A stretch of DNA of 64,000 nucleotides. Source: an uncultured Lachnospiraceae bacterium. GTDB taxonomy: Bacteria > Bacillota > Clostridia > Lachnospirales > Lachnospiraceae. The notes below the pieces were generated by a model that was not told the DNA's origin, ran no database searches, and worked only from the letters and a program-made list of their open reading frames with translations. Below are positions 16,230-23,512 of the stretch, one piece after another. The translations under genes were made by a program, and so were the position numbers. The stretch spans positions 124,001-188,000 of the forward strand of contig CANBFE010000004.1 of NCBI GenBank assembly GCA_947367855.1, written 5' to 3'. The stretch's first letter is position 1, and each line of letters opens with the position of its first letter.

Positions 16230-16316
16230 CGCCCTCGCTCTGGTAAAGTAAGGCGCTATTTTGCACTAATAATTTGCCGGCGGCTAGCTGTACTCTAGCC
16301 ATTGGCTCTCTTGATA
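16221..16316 (-). ncRNA. Predicted antisense antitoxin RNA (RatA-like)
   Basis: A minus-strand promoter with TTGACG and TATAAT starts transcription near 16315. About 90 bases later a hairpin (16223-16262), followed on this strand by six Ts, should end it. The RNA would overlap the 3' end of the toxin mRNA, including the stop codon. No ORF with a ribosome site is seen in it. The transcript ends are estimated. Confidence 0.55.
16223..16262. terminator. Hairpin shared by toxin mRNA and antisense RNA
   Basis: The perfect 11-bp inverted repeat AAAATAGCGCC / GGCGCTATTTT encloses an 18-base loop. On the minus strand it is followed by a T run, as in an intrinsic terminator. Confidence 0.65.
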
Positions 16317-16321
16317 AGCAT

Positions 16322-16350
16322 ATTATATCCCATTCAGACAGAACCGTCAA
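16322..16350 (-). promoter_or_regulatory. Strong sigma-A promoter of the antisense RNA
   Basis: On the minus strand TTGACG (16345-16350) and a perfect TATAAT (16322-16327) are separated by 17 bases. This is the best promoter match in the 15865-16746 gap. No coding sequence follows it, only the predicted antisense RNA. Confidence 0.7.
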
Positions 16351-16382
16351 GCAAAAAAACGGCTCTTGCAAGGTAAACGTTG

Positions 16383-16412
16383 CAATTTGCGCTCTGTGCA
16401 ATTTTGCGAGAC
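16383..16412. repeat. Partial copy of the interspersed palindromic repeat
   Basis: CAATTTGCGCTCTGTGCAAT and the following TTTGCGAGAC match the internal hairpin of the 139-bp element at 39039 in the same orientation, with few mismatches. The flanking arms of the element are missing. Confidence 0.6.
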
Positions 16413-16561
16413 ATGTTTATTCCGGGATCTGCGGAATAAAATCTTGCTTTTTCGGGCAGGGCATGCTATGCTGAAGAGGTGTTTCGGAAACGGTTTTCAG
16501 GCCGGATTAGGCTGAGAGTGGGGTTTTCCGGAAGGCGGAAAAACGGAAAGGAGTCTTCTAT

Positions 16562-16588
16562 ATGATGAGATATGTTAAGTCTGCATAG
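16562..16588 (+). CDS. Possible 8-residue leader peptide
   Basis: The short ORF MMRYVKSA follows a good AAAGGAG site with 8-base spacing. Its stop codon enters a long hairpin region that ends before the CD3324-family gene. A well-spaced ribosome site with a tiny ORF and competing stems is the usual form of a translation attenuator. Expression has not been shown. Confidence 0.4.
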   Translation: MMRYVKSA

Positions 16589-16671
16589 CACTGGCTATTG
16601 CAGGACAAACAGCGGAGCTGCATGTTAGCAGTCGGTCCGCTGAAATTGAATTGTTATAGCCAATGCTTTCC
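16586..16671 (+). promoter_or_regulatory. Long structured RNA region upstream of CD3324-family gene
   Basis: The outer arms GCACTGGCTAT (near 16587) and ATAGCCAATGC (near 16666) pair with one mismatch. Inside, AGCGGA pairs with TCCGCT and CTGC with GCAG around a six-base loop. The result is one extended stem-loop of about 80 bases between the mini-ORF and the regulator gene. There is no T run, so translation or antitermination control is more likely than simple termination. It matches no riboswitch class that I recognise. Confidence 0.5.
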
Positions 16672-16746
16672 TGACATTGTGGATTCACGTCGCACAGTAA
16701 CGCGGCTGTGAATGGAAATGGGAAATTGTCAATGAAGGAGGCAGAC

Positions 16747-17028
16747 ATGGGCTATAGAAGAGCAGAAGAAATTCTGCCGGGTGAGATTATAGAATTGATA
16801 CAGCAGTATGTTGACGGAGCGAGCATATATATTCCGCGGAAGCAGGAGAACAGGCAGGAATGGGGGGCCCAAACCTCTTACCGGGTGGAGCTGCAGGACA
16901 GAAACCATCTGATTTACACAGATTATCTGTCCGGTGTGTCCATGGATGAACTGGCTGAGACTTATTTTTTATCCGAAAAAAGCATACAGCGGATTATTCG
17001 ACAGGAGAAACTGTCGCACAGGGGCTGA
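16747..17028 (+). CDS. CD3324-family (Mor-like) regulatory protein
   Basis: The protein has 93 residues. ATG at 16747 has AAGGAGG five bases upstream; the longer reading from 16708 lacks one. The sequence matches the CD3324 family: YRRAEEILPGEIIELIQQYV, then YIPRKQENRQEWG, then a C-terminal helix-turn-helix SMDELAETYFLSEKSIQRII. The family is related to the Mor/C middle-gene activators of phages and is widespread in Clostridia, often near mobile or stress genes. No target is evident. The leader ORF and long hairpin directly upstream suggest its translation is controlled. Confidence 0.82.
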   Translation: MGYRRAEEILPGEIIELIQQYVDGASIYIPRKQENRQEWGAQTSYRVELQDRNHLIYTDYLSGVSMDELAETYFLSEKSIQRIIRQEKLSHRG

Positions 17029-17048
17029 CTGAATGTCGGCTCTTTTTT
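17021..17048 (+). terminator. Terminator after CD3324-family gene
   Basis: GGGGCTGAC pairs with GTCGGCTC, and TTTTTT follows. The stop codon of the gene lies within the left arm. Confidence 0.7.
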
Positions 17049-17123
17049 ATGCGCAGGCCGTGTACAAAGTGCGGCTTATCGCACTTGTAAATTTGCCACT
17101 AAAGAGGCGCACGGGCCACGCGG

Positions 17124-17151
17124 CGAGCAGGGATAAAATCGCCCCTGCTCG
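17124..17151. repeat. Short inverted repeat
   Basis: CGAGCAGGG and CCCTGCTCG form a perfect 9-bp stem with a 10-base loop. No T run follows. It lies in the 250-bp gap between the CD3324-family gene and the end of the AraC-like gene, where I see no credible gene. Confidence 0.4.
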
Positions 17152-17280
17152 ATTAGATAAATCATGCAGTTTGTCCAGAGTAATCAGGTCCGGAAAACCT
17201 GAGTCAGGAATTTCAGTTTCCGACTCAGGAAGGCCGGGCAAAAGTTGCTGCTGTGGTCAAAGCCAATGGCAGAGAAAGGG

Positions 17281-17814
17281 TCACTTGCGTAAAACGGGTA
17301 CCCAGATCTCCCAGGTATAATTTTCATTGATTTCCCCGCTTGGGTACACATCCAGATTGGGAGCCGTTTCATCCCGTCTGTATTGGCTTGTCGGAAGCCA
17401 TTCTGTCAAAATTCTGGTATAGGCCTCATCATATTTGTCATAGCCAGTCTGTCCGTAAAAGGAAAAGACAGCCCAGGTTGCAGCGGGAATGGTTTCCACA
17501 GAGAGCGTAATGCCTTCCGGTTTTGCCTCTTTGTACTCAGCGCCGATTATGGTTTTTACCTTATCGCTTCCGGGCGTACAGAAATATGCGCTGACTTGAT
17601 AAAAGGGTTCTGTGTAATAACTTGGGCCAACCTGAGACAATCGCCTCCGGCGAATATATTCCGAGACAGATATTCCTGCCATAAAGGAAAATATCCGCGA
17701 AAATTCGTAGACGGAACAGCCCACAATCCGCGCAAGCGAACTGTATTGTATCGGCTGTGTCAGGTTTTCTTCTATATATGCTATGACACGATTCATCCCA
17801 TGAAGCCAGTCCAT
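17281..17814 (-). pseudogene. Shortened AraC/GyrI-type regulator (internal deletion)
   Basis: From ATG 17814 (AGGAGGGA upstream) 177 residues are encoded. Residues 1-55 are the first half of an AraC DNA-binding domain (MNRVIAYIEENLTQPI, SLARIVGCSVYEFSRIF, SEYIRRRRLSQ). The second helix-turn-helix should come next, but the sequence jumps into the middle of a GyrI-like effector domain (IPAATWAVFSFYGQTG, then ENYTWEIWVPV). Full-length AraC-GyrI proteins have about 290 residues, so about 110 residues are missing while the frame stays open. It is either a non-functional remnant or a protein with altered function. The full-length relatives bind drugs or other ligands. Confidence 0.65.
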
Positions 17815-17972
17815 ACAATCCCTCCTCTTCTGTTTTTTATTGTAAAGGAATGCCGTTCCTTTTTCCTTACATCTCTTGTTGGATTTGGATAGATTCAGGT
17901 AATATTTTATCACAGGCCTGCGGCATGGGCGAGAGAATATTTTAGAAAATATATTTCGATAAAAAATATACA

Positions 17973-18001
17973 TTGACAGGTGAGGTATATTGAGATATAG
18001 T
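17973..18001 (+). promoter_or_regulatory. Promoter of the padR-HAAS-DUF4097 operon
   Basis: TTGACA (17973-17978) and TATAGT (17996-18001) are 17 bases apart, 24 bp before the PadR start. The AT-rich surrounding sequence (GGTATATTGAGATATAGTAT) is a likely autorepression site. Confidence 0.75.
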
Positions 18002-18024
18002 ATATTCAGAAAGGAGGAGAACCT

Positions 18025-18348
18025 ATGTCGATTACCTCCGATATTTTACGGGGACACACGGAAGCCATTATTTTGGCGCATCTTCTGGAGCAGGATAGTT
18101 ACGGCTACCAGATCAACAAGGACATTATGAAAAAGACAGACAACCGCTGTGAACTGAAGGAAGCCACCCTGTATTCCGCATTCCGCAGACTGGAGCAGGC
18201 GGGATACATACGCACCTATTGGGGAGACGAGACGGTGGGCGCCCGGAGACGCTATTATTCCATTACGGAAGAGGGACGCAGAGCCTACCAGGTTTATAAG
18301 CGGGACTGGGAAGAGGCCAAGGCAGACATTGACAGGCTGCTGAAGTAG
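18025..18348 (+). CDS. PadR-family transcriptional regulator
   Basis: The protein has 107 residues and AAAGGAGGAGA upstream. It is a compact PadR winged helix (LRGHTEAIILAHLLEQDSYG, KEATLYSAFRRLEQAGYI, GARRRYYSITEEGRRAY) with a short C-terminal dimerisation helix. It heads an operon with a HAAS-domain membrane protein and a DUF4097 protein, a combination found in many Firmicutes. It probably represses its own operon, and the derepressing signal is unknown. Confidence 0.9.
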   Translation: MSITSDILRGHTEAIILAHLLEQDSYGYQINKDIMKKTDNRCELKEATLYSAFRRLEQAGYIRTYWGDETVGARRRYYSITEEGRRAYQVYKRDWEEAKADIDRLLK

Positions 18349-18388
18349 CAGGGCGCGGAAGAAAATCTTTCGGGAGGCCTGAAAAAGG

Positions 18389-18420
18389 GAAATGTTCAGA
18401 CAGGGTACTGAACGGTTGCA
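18389..18420. repeat. Partial copy of the interspersed palindromic repeat
   Basis: GTTCAGACAGGGTACTGAAC, then GGTTGC, matches the terminal hairpin of the element at 20518 with few changes. It lies between the PadR and HAAS genes and could act as a processing or stability hairpin there. Confidence 0.6.
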
Positions 18421-18457
18421 AAAGATCCAAAGAAAGAAGAAAAGGGAGAGGAAAAGC

Positions 18458-19141
18458 ATGGAAGAGAAGATCAGACAACATATAAAGGAGCTGTTTGCGA
18501 AGGCTCCCAGAACCAGGAAGGCCATGGAGCTGAAGGAGGAAATGGCCCAGAATACCATAGAGAAGTACCAGGATCTTATTGCCGAAGGATATTCCCAGGA
18601 GGACGCCTGGCAGATGGTCATTGCATCTATAGGGGATGTGAGGGAGCTGTTTCGAGAATTGGAGGAACCGGATCTGTATTTGTCTGAGGAGGATCGGAAG
18701 AAGAAAGCCCTGCTGAAGGCCCTGGCCATAGGACTCTACATTTTTGCAGGGGTGGCACTGATCGCCTGGATGTACATTTCGGAAGCATTCTTTTATAAGA
18801 TACCGGATATAGGGCTGCTTGGTCTGATTGGGGCAGGGCTGCTGTGTATTATGCCTACCTGTATACTGGTGTATGCAGCAAATATGTATCCCAATTACAA
18901 CAAAGGGGAGATGAACATGGTGGAATCCTACCAGGAGGCCCGGCGTGCCAGAAGCAGGGAAAAGGCCCTGAAGTATTCCGTCAGCGCCATCATTTGGCTT
19001 GTGACGCTGATGCTGTACTTCATTATCAGTTTTGTGACACTGCGCTGGGATGTTACCTGGATTGTCTTTCTGATGGGAGGCTGTGCACAGGCTGTTTTAT
19101 TCCTGGTTCTCAGCCTGAAACAGGAGAAGAGGGCGGAATAA
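18458..19141 (+). CDS. HAAS-domain (DUF1700) membrane protein
   Basis: The protein has 227 residues from ATG 18458, with GAGAGG upstream. Residues 1-75 are the helical HAAS/permease-prefix domain (IRQHIKELFAKAPRTRKAME, then SQEDAWQMVIASIGDVRELF). Four hydrophobic helices follow in two pairs (near residues 87-110 and 118-138, then 175-195 and 203-220). In the known PadR-HAAS-DUF4097 modules this protein is thought to connect the cytoplasm to the extracellular DUF4097 protein. The mechanism is unknown. Confidence 0.82.
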   Translation: MEEKIRQHIKELFAKAPRTRKAMELKEEMAQNTIEKYQDLIAEGYSQEDAWQMVIASIGDVRELFRELEEPDLYLSEEDRKKKALLKALAIGLYIFAGVALIAWMYISEAFFYKIPDIGLLGLIGAGLLCIMPTCILVYAANMYPNYNKGEMNMVESYQEARRARSREKALKYSVSAIIWLVTLMLYFIISFVTLRWDVTWIVFLMGGCAQAVLFLVLSLKQEKRAE

Positions 19142-19174
19142 ATCCCCATTGAAGCCCATAGCAGAAAAAGGCGC

Positions 19175-19260
19175 AGGCAAAATAAGGCCAGGAAAAGAAG
19201 CGCAGGGAAAAGAAGTTAAGGCAAAATAAGGCCAGAGAAAACAAGCGCAGGAAAAAGAAG
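19175..19260 (+). repeat. Two tandem copies of a 42-bp purine-rich sequence
   Basis: AGGCAAAATAAGGCCAG begins both copies, at 19175 and 19219 (period 44). Each continues through AAGCGCAGG with a few changes. They fill most of the spacer before the DUF4097 gene and end in its ribosome binding site. Confidence 0.7.
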
Positions 19261-19272
19261 GGCAGGAGAAAG

Positions 19273-20466
19273 ATGAGAAAGTTAAAAATCGCGAGTATAA
19301 TTTTTTTCAGTGGAGTGGCCATCTGCCTGTGCGCCATATTGGCACTTTCCCTGGAAAGGGCAGGAGGGCATGCGGGAGAAGGCGACAGAGGCAGGTACCA
19401 TCTGGTAATGGAGCAGGAAATTCCCATGGAAGAGGTTCTGAACATTGACTATGGAATGACATTCAATGACGTACTGTTTTATCCTGGAGAAGGGGACAGC
19501 ATTGTGGTGCGGGAGTATTTGAATTTTGAGCCAAAGGAAAAGCAGATTTCCACCGTAGAGTGCAGGGATGGGGAAATTCTGGTGAAAGGTGTCAGCAGAA
19601 GGCGCTTTGCGTTTTTCACTTTCCACAGTTGGGATGGGTACACGGAAATTTATCTGCCTGCGGGTTTTTCCGAAGGTCTGGAGGAGCTTTCCGTAAAGAC
19701 GGTAGCCGGTGATGTGCGTTCAGAAATTCCTCTTTGGGAAGCGGAGCGTGCATTTGTGAACAGTACAAGCGGGGATATTTCTTTTCCGGAGTTGAGGACT
19801 GAGGAACTGAGGGTGGTTTCCACCAGCGGTGATATCTGGTTGGAGACTTTGGCCGGGCAGATTTCCGTGTCCACCACCAGTGGGGACATCAGCCTGGGGC
19901 AGACGGAAGGAAATGCGAAGGTTTCCTCCACAAGCGGCGAGATTCAGGTGGGAGAGGTTCAGGGAGATGTGACCGTGTCTACCACAAGCGGGGATATTTC
20001 CATGGGAAAGATTCAGGGCGATATAAATTTCTCCACCACCAGTGGAAATATCAGGCTTCAGGAGGGGAAGGGGCAGCTTGAAGGGGAGAGTACCTCGGGG
20101 GATGTGCGGTTGGATCTGTTGGACGGAGGATTTCAGGTGAAGAGCACCAGTGGTGAAGTGACTCTGCTGAATGGAACCGGATGGGGGAGAGTCGGCACGA
20201 TTTCCGGGGATGTGAGGGCATATCTGGATGAGCTTACAGGCGACTTGACAGTGTCCACCACCAGTGGGGAGGTGGAGCTTGGGCTGCCGGAGTCCGCCTC
20301 TCTGACATTGGATTTCGATTCCACCAGCGGGGACTGCGATACCTTCTTTGATGAGGCGCTTCAGTTTAATAAGAGGGGAAATCAGGCCCGGGGGCAGTAC
20401 GGGGGCGGGAAGAACGAGGTAAGTGTTTCTACGGTCAGCGGAGATCTGCGGATAACGGCAAGATAA
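19273..20466 (+). CDS. DUF4097-family beta-repeat protein, membrane-anchored
   Basis: The protein has 397 residues. A signal anchor spans residues 5-25 (ASIIFFSGVAICLCAILAL). From about residue 130 the sequence is a series of short beta repeats of 19-21 residues with the core STTSGDI or STSGEV, seen at least ten times. This gives the beta-helix expected for DUF4097 (putative adhesin) proteins. It is predicted to be exported and anchored. It completes the PadR-HAAS-DUF4097 operon and may report on or bind an envelope component. The repetition also makes the gene prone to copy-number change. Confidence 0.88.
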   Translation: MRKLKIASIIFFSGVAICLCAILALSLERAGGHAGEGDRGRYHLVMEQEIPMEEVLNIDYGMTFNDVLFYPGEGDSIVVREYLNFEPKEKQISTVECRDGEILVKGVSRRRFAFFTFHSWDGYTEIYLPAGFSEGLEELSVKTVAGDVRSEIPLWEAERAFVNSTSGDISFPELRTEELRVVSTSGDIWLETLAGQISVSTTSGDISLGQTEGNAKVSSTSGEIQVGEVQGDVTVSTTSGDISMGKIQGDINFSTTSGNIRLQEGKGQLEGESTSGDVRLDLLDGGFQVKSTSGEVTLLNGTGWGRVGTISGDVRAYLDELTGDLTVSTTSGEVELGLPESASLTLDFDSTSGDCDTFFDEALQFNKRGNQARGQYGGGKNEVSVSTVSGDLRITAR

Positions 20467-20467
20467 C

Positions 20468-20500
20468 GGCAACAGATCAGCGCCCTGTTTGAATAGTAGC
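20468..20500. repeat. Degenerate copy of the repeat end
   Basis: GGCAACAGATCAGCGCCCTG, then TTTGAATAGTAGCG, is a decayed version of the hairpin GTAACAGTTCAGCGCCCTG / CTGAACTGTTACG seen at 39150. It lies directly after the DUF4097 stop codon and 18 bp before the full copy. Confidence 0.5.
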
Positions 20501-20517
20501 GATAATGGAGAAGCTTG

Positions 20518-20657
20518 GTAACAGTTCAGACAGGGCACTGAACTGTTACGAGAATGCACATAAAACGCGGAAAGAATGCGTTTTGCCGCCCGCAAGTCTC
20601 GCAAAATTGCACAGAACGCAATTTTGACTTCGCGAGAGGGGCTGTCTGAACTGTTAC
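20518..20657 (+). repeat. Full 140-bp interspersed palindromic element
   Basis: The element begins with the hairpin GTAACAGTTCAG / CTGAACTGTTAC. It contains two inner hairpins (AAAACGC / GCGTTTT and CAAAATTGC / GCAATTTTG within TCTCGC / GCGAGA) and ends with CTGTCTGAACTGTTAC. A copy of nearly the same length lies in the opposite orientation at 39039-39177. There is no ORF. The remaining gap up to 20813 (about 155 bp) is GC-rich with no gene. The form suggests a MITE-like or REP-like repeat spread through the genome. Confidence 0.85.
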
Positions 20658-20813
20658 GAAGATTGGAGAAGAATGATGGAAAAGTGAGGAGAGCCGGATT
20701 GCGGGGAAGGGGGAAGGATGGTATAATGGGGAAAGCCGAGGGGAAAGATTCCCTGTGGTAGGATATAGCTGTATGGAGATACGGGGGATGCAGGGGAGCT
20801 GCGGAGGGGTTTT

Positions 20814-21161
20814 ATGTTCAATGAGATATGTATATATGAGGCAAAATCAACGAAATTGGATGAAATTGAAGATTTAATGAAGGAAGTGGCTGAATTTTAT
20901 TTGAAGCAGGAAGGTGTCATAGACGTACATTACATAAAACGGACTCACCGGCAAAAAGACTTTAATGCAGTAAAAGAGGGGGAATTGCCGATTCGTCTTA
21001 CAAGAGATACGGGGAAAGTGACGTATGTTCTGTATTGGGTTTTGGAGAATGAAGAAGCACATGCAAGAGTATCTAAGCTTGGTATAGAGAAATTTTATAA
21101 ACGTTGGAATCGATGTTTAACCACAATGCCTAAAATCATTCTGGGCGAGAACATTGTCTGA
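20814..21161 (+). CDS. Small protein with dimeric alpha-beta barrel-like pattern
   Basis: The protein has 115 residues, with GGAGGGG upstream. The alternation MFNEICIYEAK (strand), DEIEDLMKEVAEFYLKQEGV (helix), IDVHYIKRTHR (strand) and KVTYVLYWVLENEEAHARVS (strand-helix) resembles antibiotic-biosynthesis-monooxygenase-like ferredoxin folds. No catalytic residues can be assigned. The gene is clearly more AT-rich than its neighbours, which suggests a separate origin. The helicase gene follows, and a possible early TTG start of that gene would overlap this one. Confidence 0.5.
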   Translation: MFNEICIYEAKSTKLDEIEDLMKEVAEFYLKQEGVIDVHYIKRTHRQKDFNAVKEGELPIRLTRDTGKVTYVLYWVLENEEAHARVSKLGIEKFYKRWNRCLTTMPKIILGENIV

Positions 21162-21243
21162 CTGCATATTTCATATGATGGACTTCTTGATTTATGCAGA
21201 CATTTTTCGAAAAGGGAGTAAGCGAAATACAGGAACAGAGCAG

Positions 21244-23433
21244 ATGACATACGAAGAATTTTGTGCCGGATTTCAGATCAGGCTAAATGAGCAGCAGGCA
21301 GAGGCGGTACGCAGTGTGGAGGGACCGGTGCTGCTGCTTGCGGTGCCTGGAAGCGGAAAGACTACGGTGCTGATTACCAGACTGGGTTATATGATTTATT
21401 GTGCAGGGATTCTGCCGGAAGAGATATTGACACTGACCTATACAGTGGCCGCCACCCATGACATGGCGGCCCGTTTTCGTGCTTATTTTGGGGAGGAACT
21501 GGGCGGACGTCTGGAATTCCGTACCATCAACGGCGTCTGTGCCAGGATTATTCAGTATTACGGAAGGCTTATCGGAAAAAGCGCGTTTACCCTGCTGACA
21601 GATGAGAAGGCTGTGACGGCCATGCTGTCCGGCATTTATCAGAAAGTGGAGGGCGCTTATCCGGCGGGAAGTGATATCAAAAATATCCGCACTCTGATCA
21701 CTTATATTAAGAACAGTATGCTTACCGGGGAGGAAATCCGTAAGCTGGAGGAAGGCTGCGGTTTTCGGATAGGGGGAATGTACCAGAACTATTGCGGGGA
21801 GCTGCGGAGCCGGGGGCTGATGGATTATGACGATCAAATGACATATGCCTATGCGATTTTACGGAAAAGTCCGGAGACGCTGCAGTATTTTCAGAACCGG
21901 TATCCCTATCTCTGTGTGGACGAGGCCCAGGACACATCGAAGATTCAGCATGAAATCATCCGTATTCTGGCAGGAGAGCAAGATCAGCTCTTTATGGTGG
22001 GGGATGAGGATCAGAGCATTTATGGCTTCCGGGCCGCCTATCCGGAGGCGCTGCTTCGCTTCGGGCAGGACCATCCCGGGGCGAAAGTGCTGTTGATGGA
22101 GGAAAATTTCCGCTCCAATGCCAGGATTGTGGAGGCGGCAGACCGTTTTATTCAAAAAAATGTCTTCCGTCATGAGAAACATATGCGTGCGGCTCGTCCG
22201 GCAGGGGCAGAGATTCGGGAGATAGAGTTGAAAGGCCGGAGTGTTCAGTATCGGTATCTGGTGAAAGTGGCACAGGACTGCAGAACCCAGACGGCGGTGC
22301 TGTACCGGGATAACGAGAGCGCGCTGCCATTGGTGGACCTGTTGGAGCGGCAGGGGATTCCCTATCGTATCCGCAGCGCGGAACTGGCTTTTTTCACCCA
22401 TCGGGTGGTTCTGGACATTCAGAATATGATTCTTTTTGCGGAAAATCCCGGGGATACGGACTTATTTTTACAGGTTTATTATAAGCTCTCCACTTATATC
22501 AGCAAGGAGAATGCGGTGCGGATCTGTGAAATCAGCAGAGAGAAGAAGCTGGGGGTACTGGAAACGGCCATCTTTCACGGGGGACTGCAGCCAAAGGTCA
22601 GGGAGAGCTGCATGGAGATTTGCTCCGGCCTGAAGAAACTCCTGAAAGATACGGCGGAGCAGGCGGTAAACCGGATTGTCCGGGAACTGGGGTATGGGGA
22701 TTATCTGGAACGGGCGGGCCTGGGGGACGGCAGGCTTTTTGTGCTGCGGGCATTGGCCAGGAACGAGGAGTCTCCCCGGAGACTGGTGGAACGTCTGGCT
22801 GAGCTGCAGGAGATCATCAAAGAGAAGAAAAACGATCCGAAGTGTAAATTTATTCTCTCAACCATTCATGCCAGCAAAGGTCTGGAATATGATACGGTCT
22901 ATCTGATGGATGTGATTGACGGCATTTTTCCGGAAGGCGAGCCGGGGCAGGGGAAGATGGCCGGGGAGAAGAGCAGGGACAGCATACCCGGAAGCATGAG
23001 AGCTGAAGCGGACAGGGACCTGGAGGCATATGAGGAAGAGCGTCGGCTGTTTTATGTGGGAGTGACCAGGGCTAAAGAGAGATTGCTTATTTTTACGGTA
23101 AACCGAAAATCTGTATTTGCAGAAGAACTTATACGGGGTGGGATATCTGCGCTGTCCAGGCAGACCCGGGAAAGAGCGGATCTTCGGATTGGCGCCGTCA
23201 GGGCTGTACAGGGGGGATTCCGAAAGGGGAGAGAGGGGAACGCTTTTTCAGGGGAAGCATTTGCGCAGTTCTGTGAGGCTCTGGGAGAGGGACTGATTGT
23301 AGTACATAAAAAGTTCGGGAAGGGTGTCGTTGCTGAAATGGAGGAAAACTGGGTGATAATTCGGTTTGAGGAGCGGGAACGGCGATTTGAGCTGAAGACT
23401 TTATTTGAAAACAATCTTTTGAAGTTGCAGTGA
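21244..23433 (+). CDS. UvrD/Rep-family superfamily 1 DNA helicase
   Basis: The protein has 729 residues from ATG 21244; ATG 21175 and TTG 21154 are alternative starts. All SF1A motifs are present: AVPGSGKTTVL (I), TLTYTVAATHDMAARF (Ia), VDEAQDTS (II), GDEDQSIYGFRAA (III), NFRSNARI (IV), TIHASKGLEYDTVYL (V) and FYVGVTRAKERL (VI). It is a 3'-5' helicase of the PcrA/UvrD group, slightly shorter than PcrA. A C-terminal segment (GLIVVHKKFGKGVVAEM) resembles the Tudor-like tail of PcrA, which contacts RNA polymerase or partners. It is probably a repair helicase. Confidence 0.9.
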   Translation: MTYEEFCAGFQIRLNEQQAEAVRSVEGPVLLLAVPGSGKTTVLITRLGYMIYCAGILPEEILTLTYTVAATHDMAARFRAYFGEELGGRLEFRTINGVCARIIQYYGRLIGKSAFTLLTDEKAVTAMLSGIYQKVEGAYPAGSDIKNIRTLITYIKNSMLTGEEIRKLEEGCGFRIGGMYQNYCGELRSRGLMDYDDQMTYAYAILRKSPETLQYFQNRYPYLCVDEAQDTSKIQHEIIRILAGEQDQLFMVGDEDQSIYGFRAAYPEALLRFGQDHPGAKVLLMEENFRSNARIVEAADRFIQKNVFRHEKHMRAARPAGAEIREIELKGRSVQYRYLVKVAQDCRTQTAVLYRDNESALPLVDLLERQGIPYRIRSAELAFFTHRVVLDIQNMILFAENPGDTDLFLQVYYKLSTYISKENAVRICEISREKKLGVLETAIFHGGLQPKVRESCMEICSGLKKLLKDTAEQAVNRIVRELGYGDYLERAGLGDGRLFVLRALARNEESPRRLVERLAELQEIIKEKKNDPKCKFILSTIHASKGLEYDTVYLMDVIDGIFPEGEPGQGKMAGEKSRDSIPGSMRAEADRDLEAYEEERRLFYVGVTRAKERLLIFTVNRKSVFAEELIRGGISALSRQTRERADLRIGAVRAVQGGFRKGREGNAFSGEAFAQFCEALGEGLIVVHKKFGKGVVAEMEENWVIIRFEERERRFELKTLFENNLLKLQ

Positions 23434-23512
23434 AGACGGAATTCGTCAGAAAACGGACTGCCGCGTGATTCATCATCCATGAGGCAGCCCTGGAGCGTCG
23501 GGAGATTTTTGT

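Noticed and set aside
16501..16560. Possible known riboswitch upstream of the CD3324-family gene
   Set aside because: I could not fit the sequence to a riboswitch class. The leader ORF and nested stem explain the region better.
17047..17241. Minus-strand ORF downstream of the CD3324-family gene
   Set aside because: It has no ribosome site or family and overlaps a terminator and an inverted repeat.
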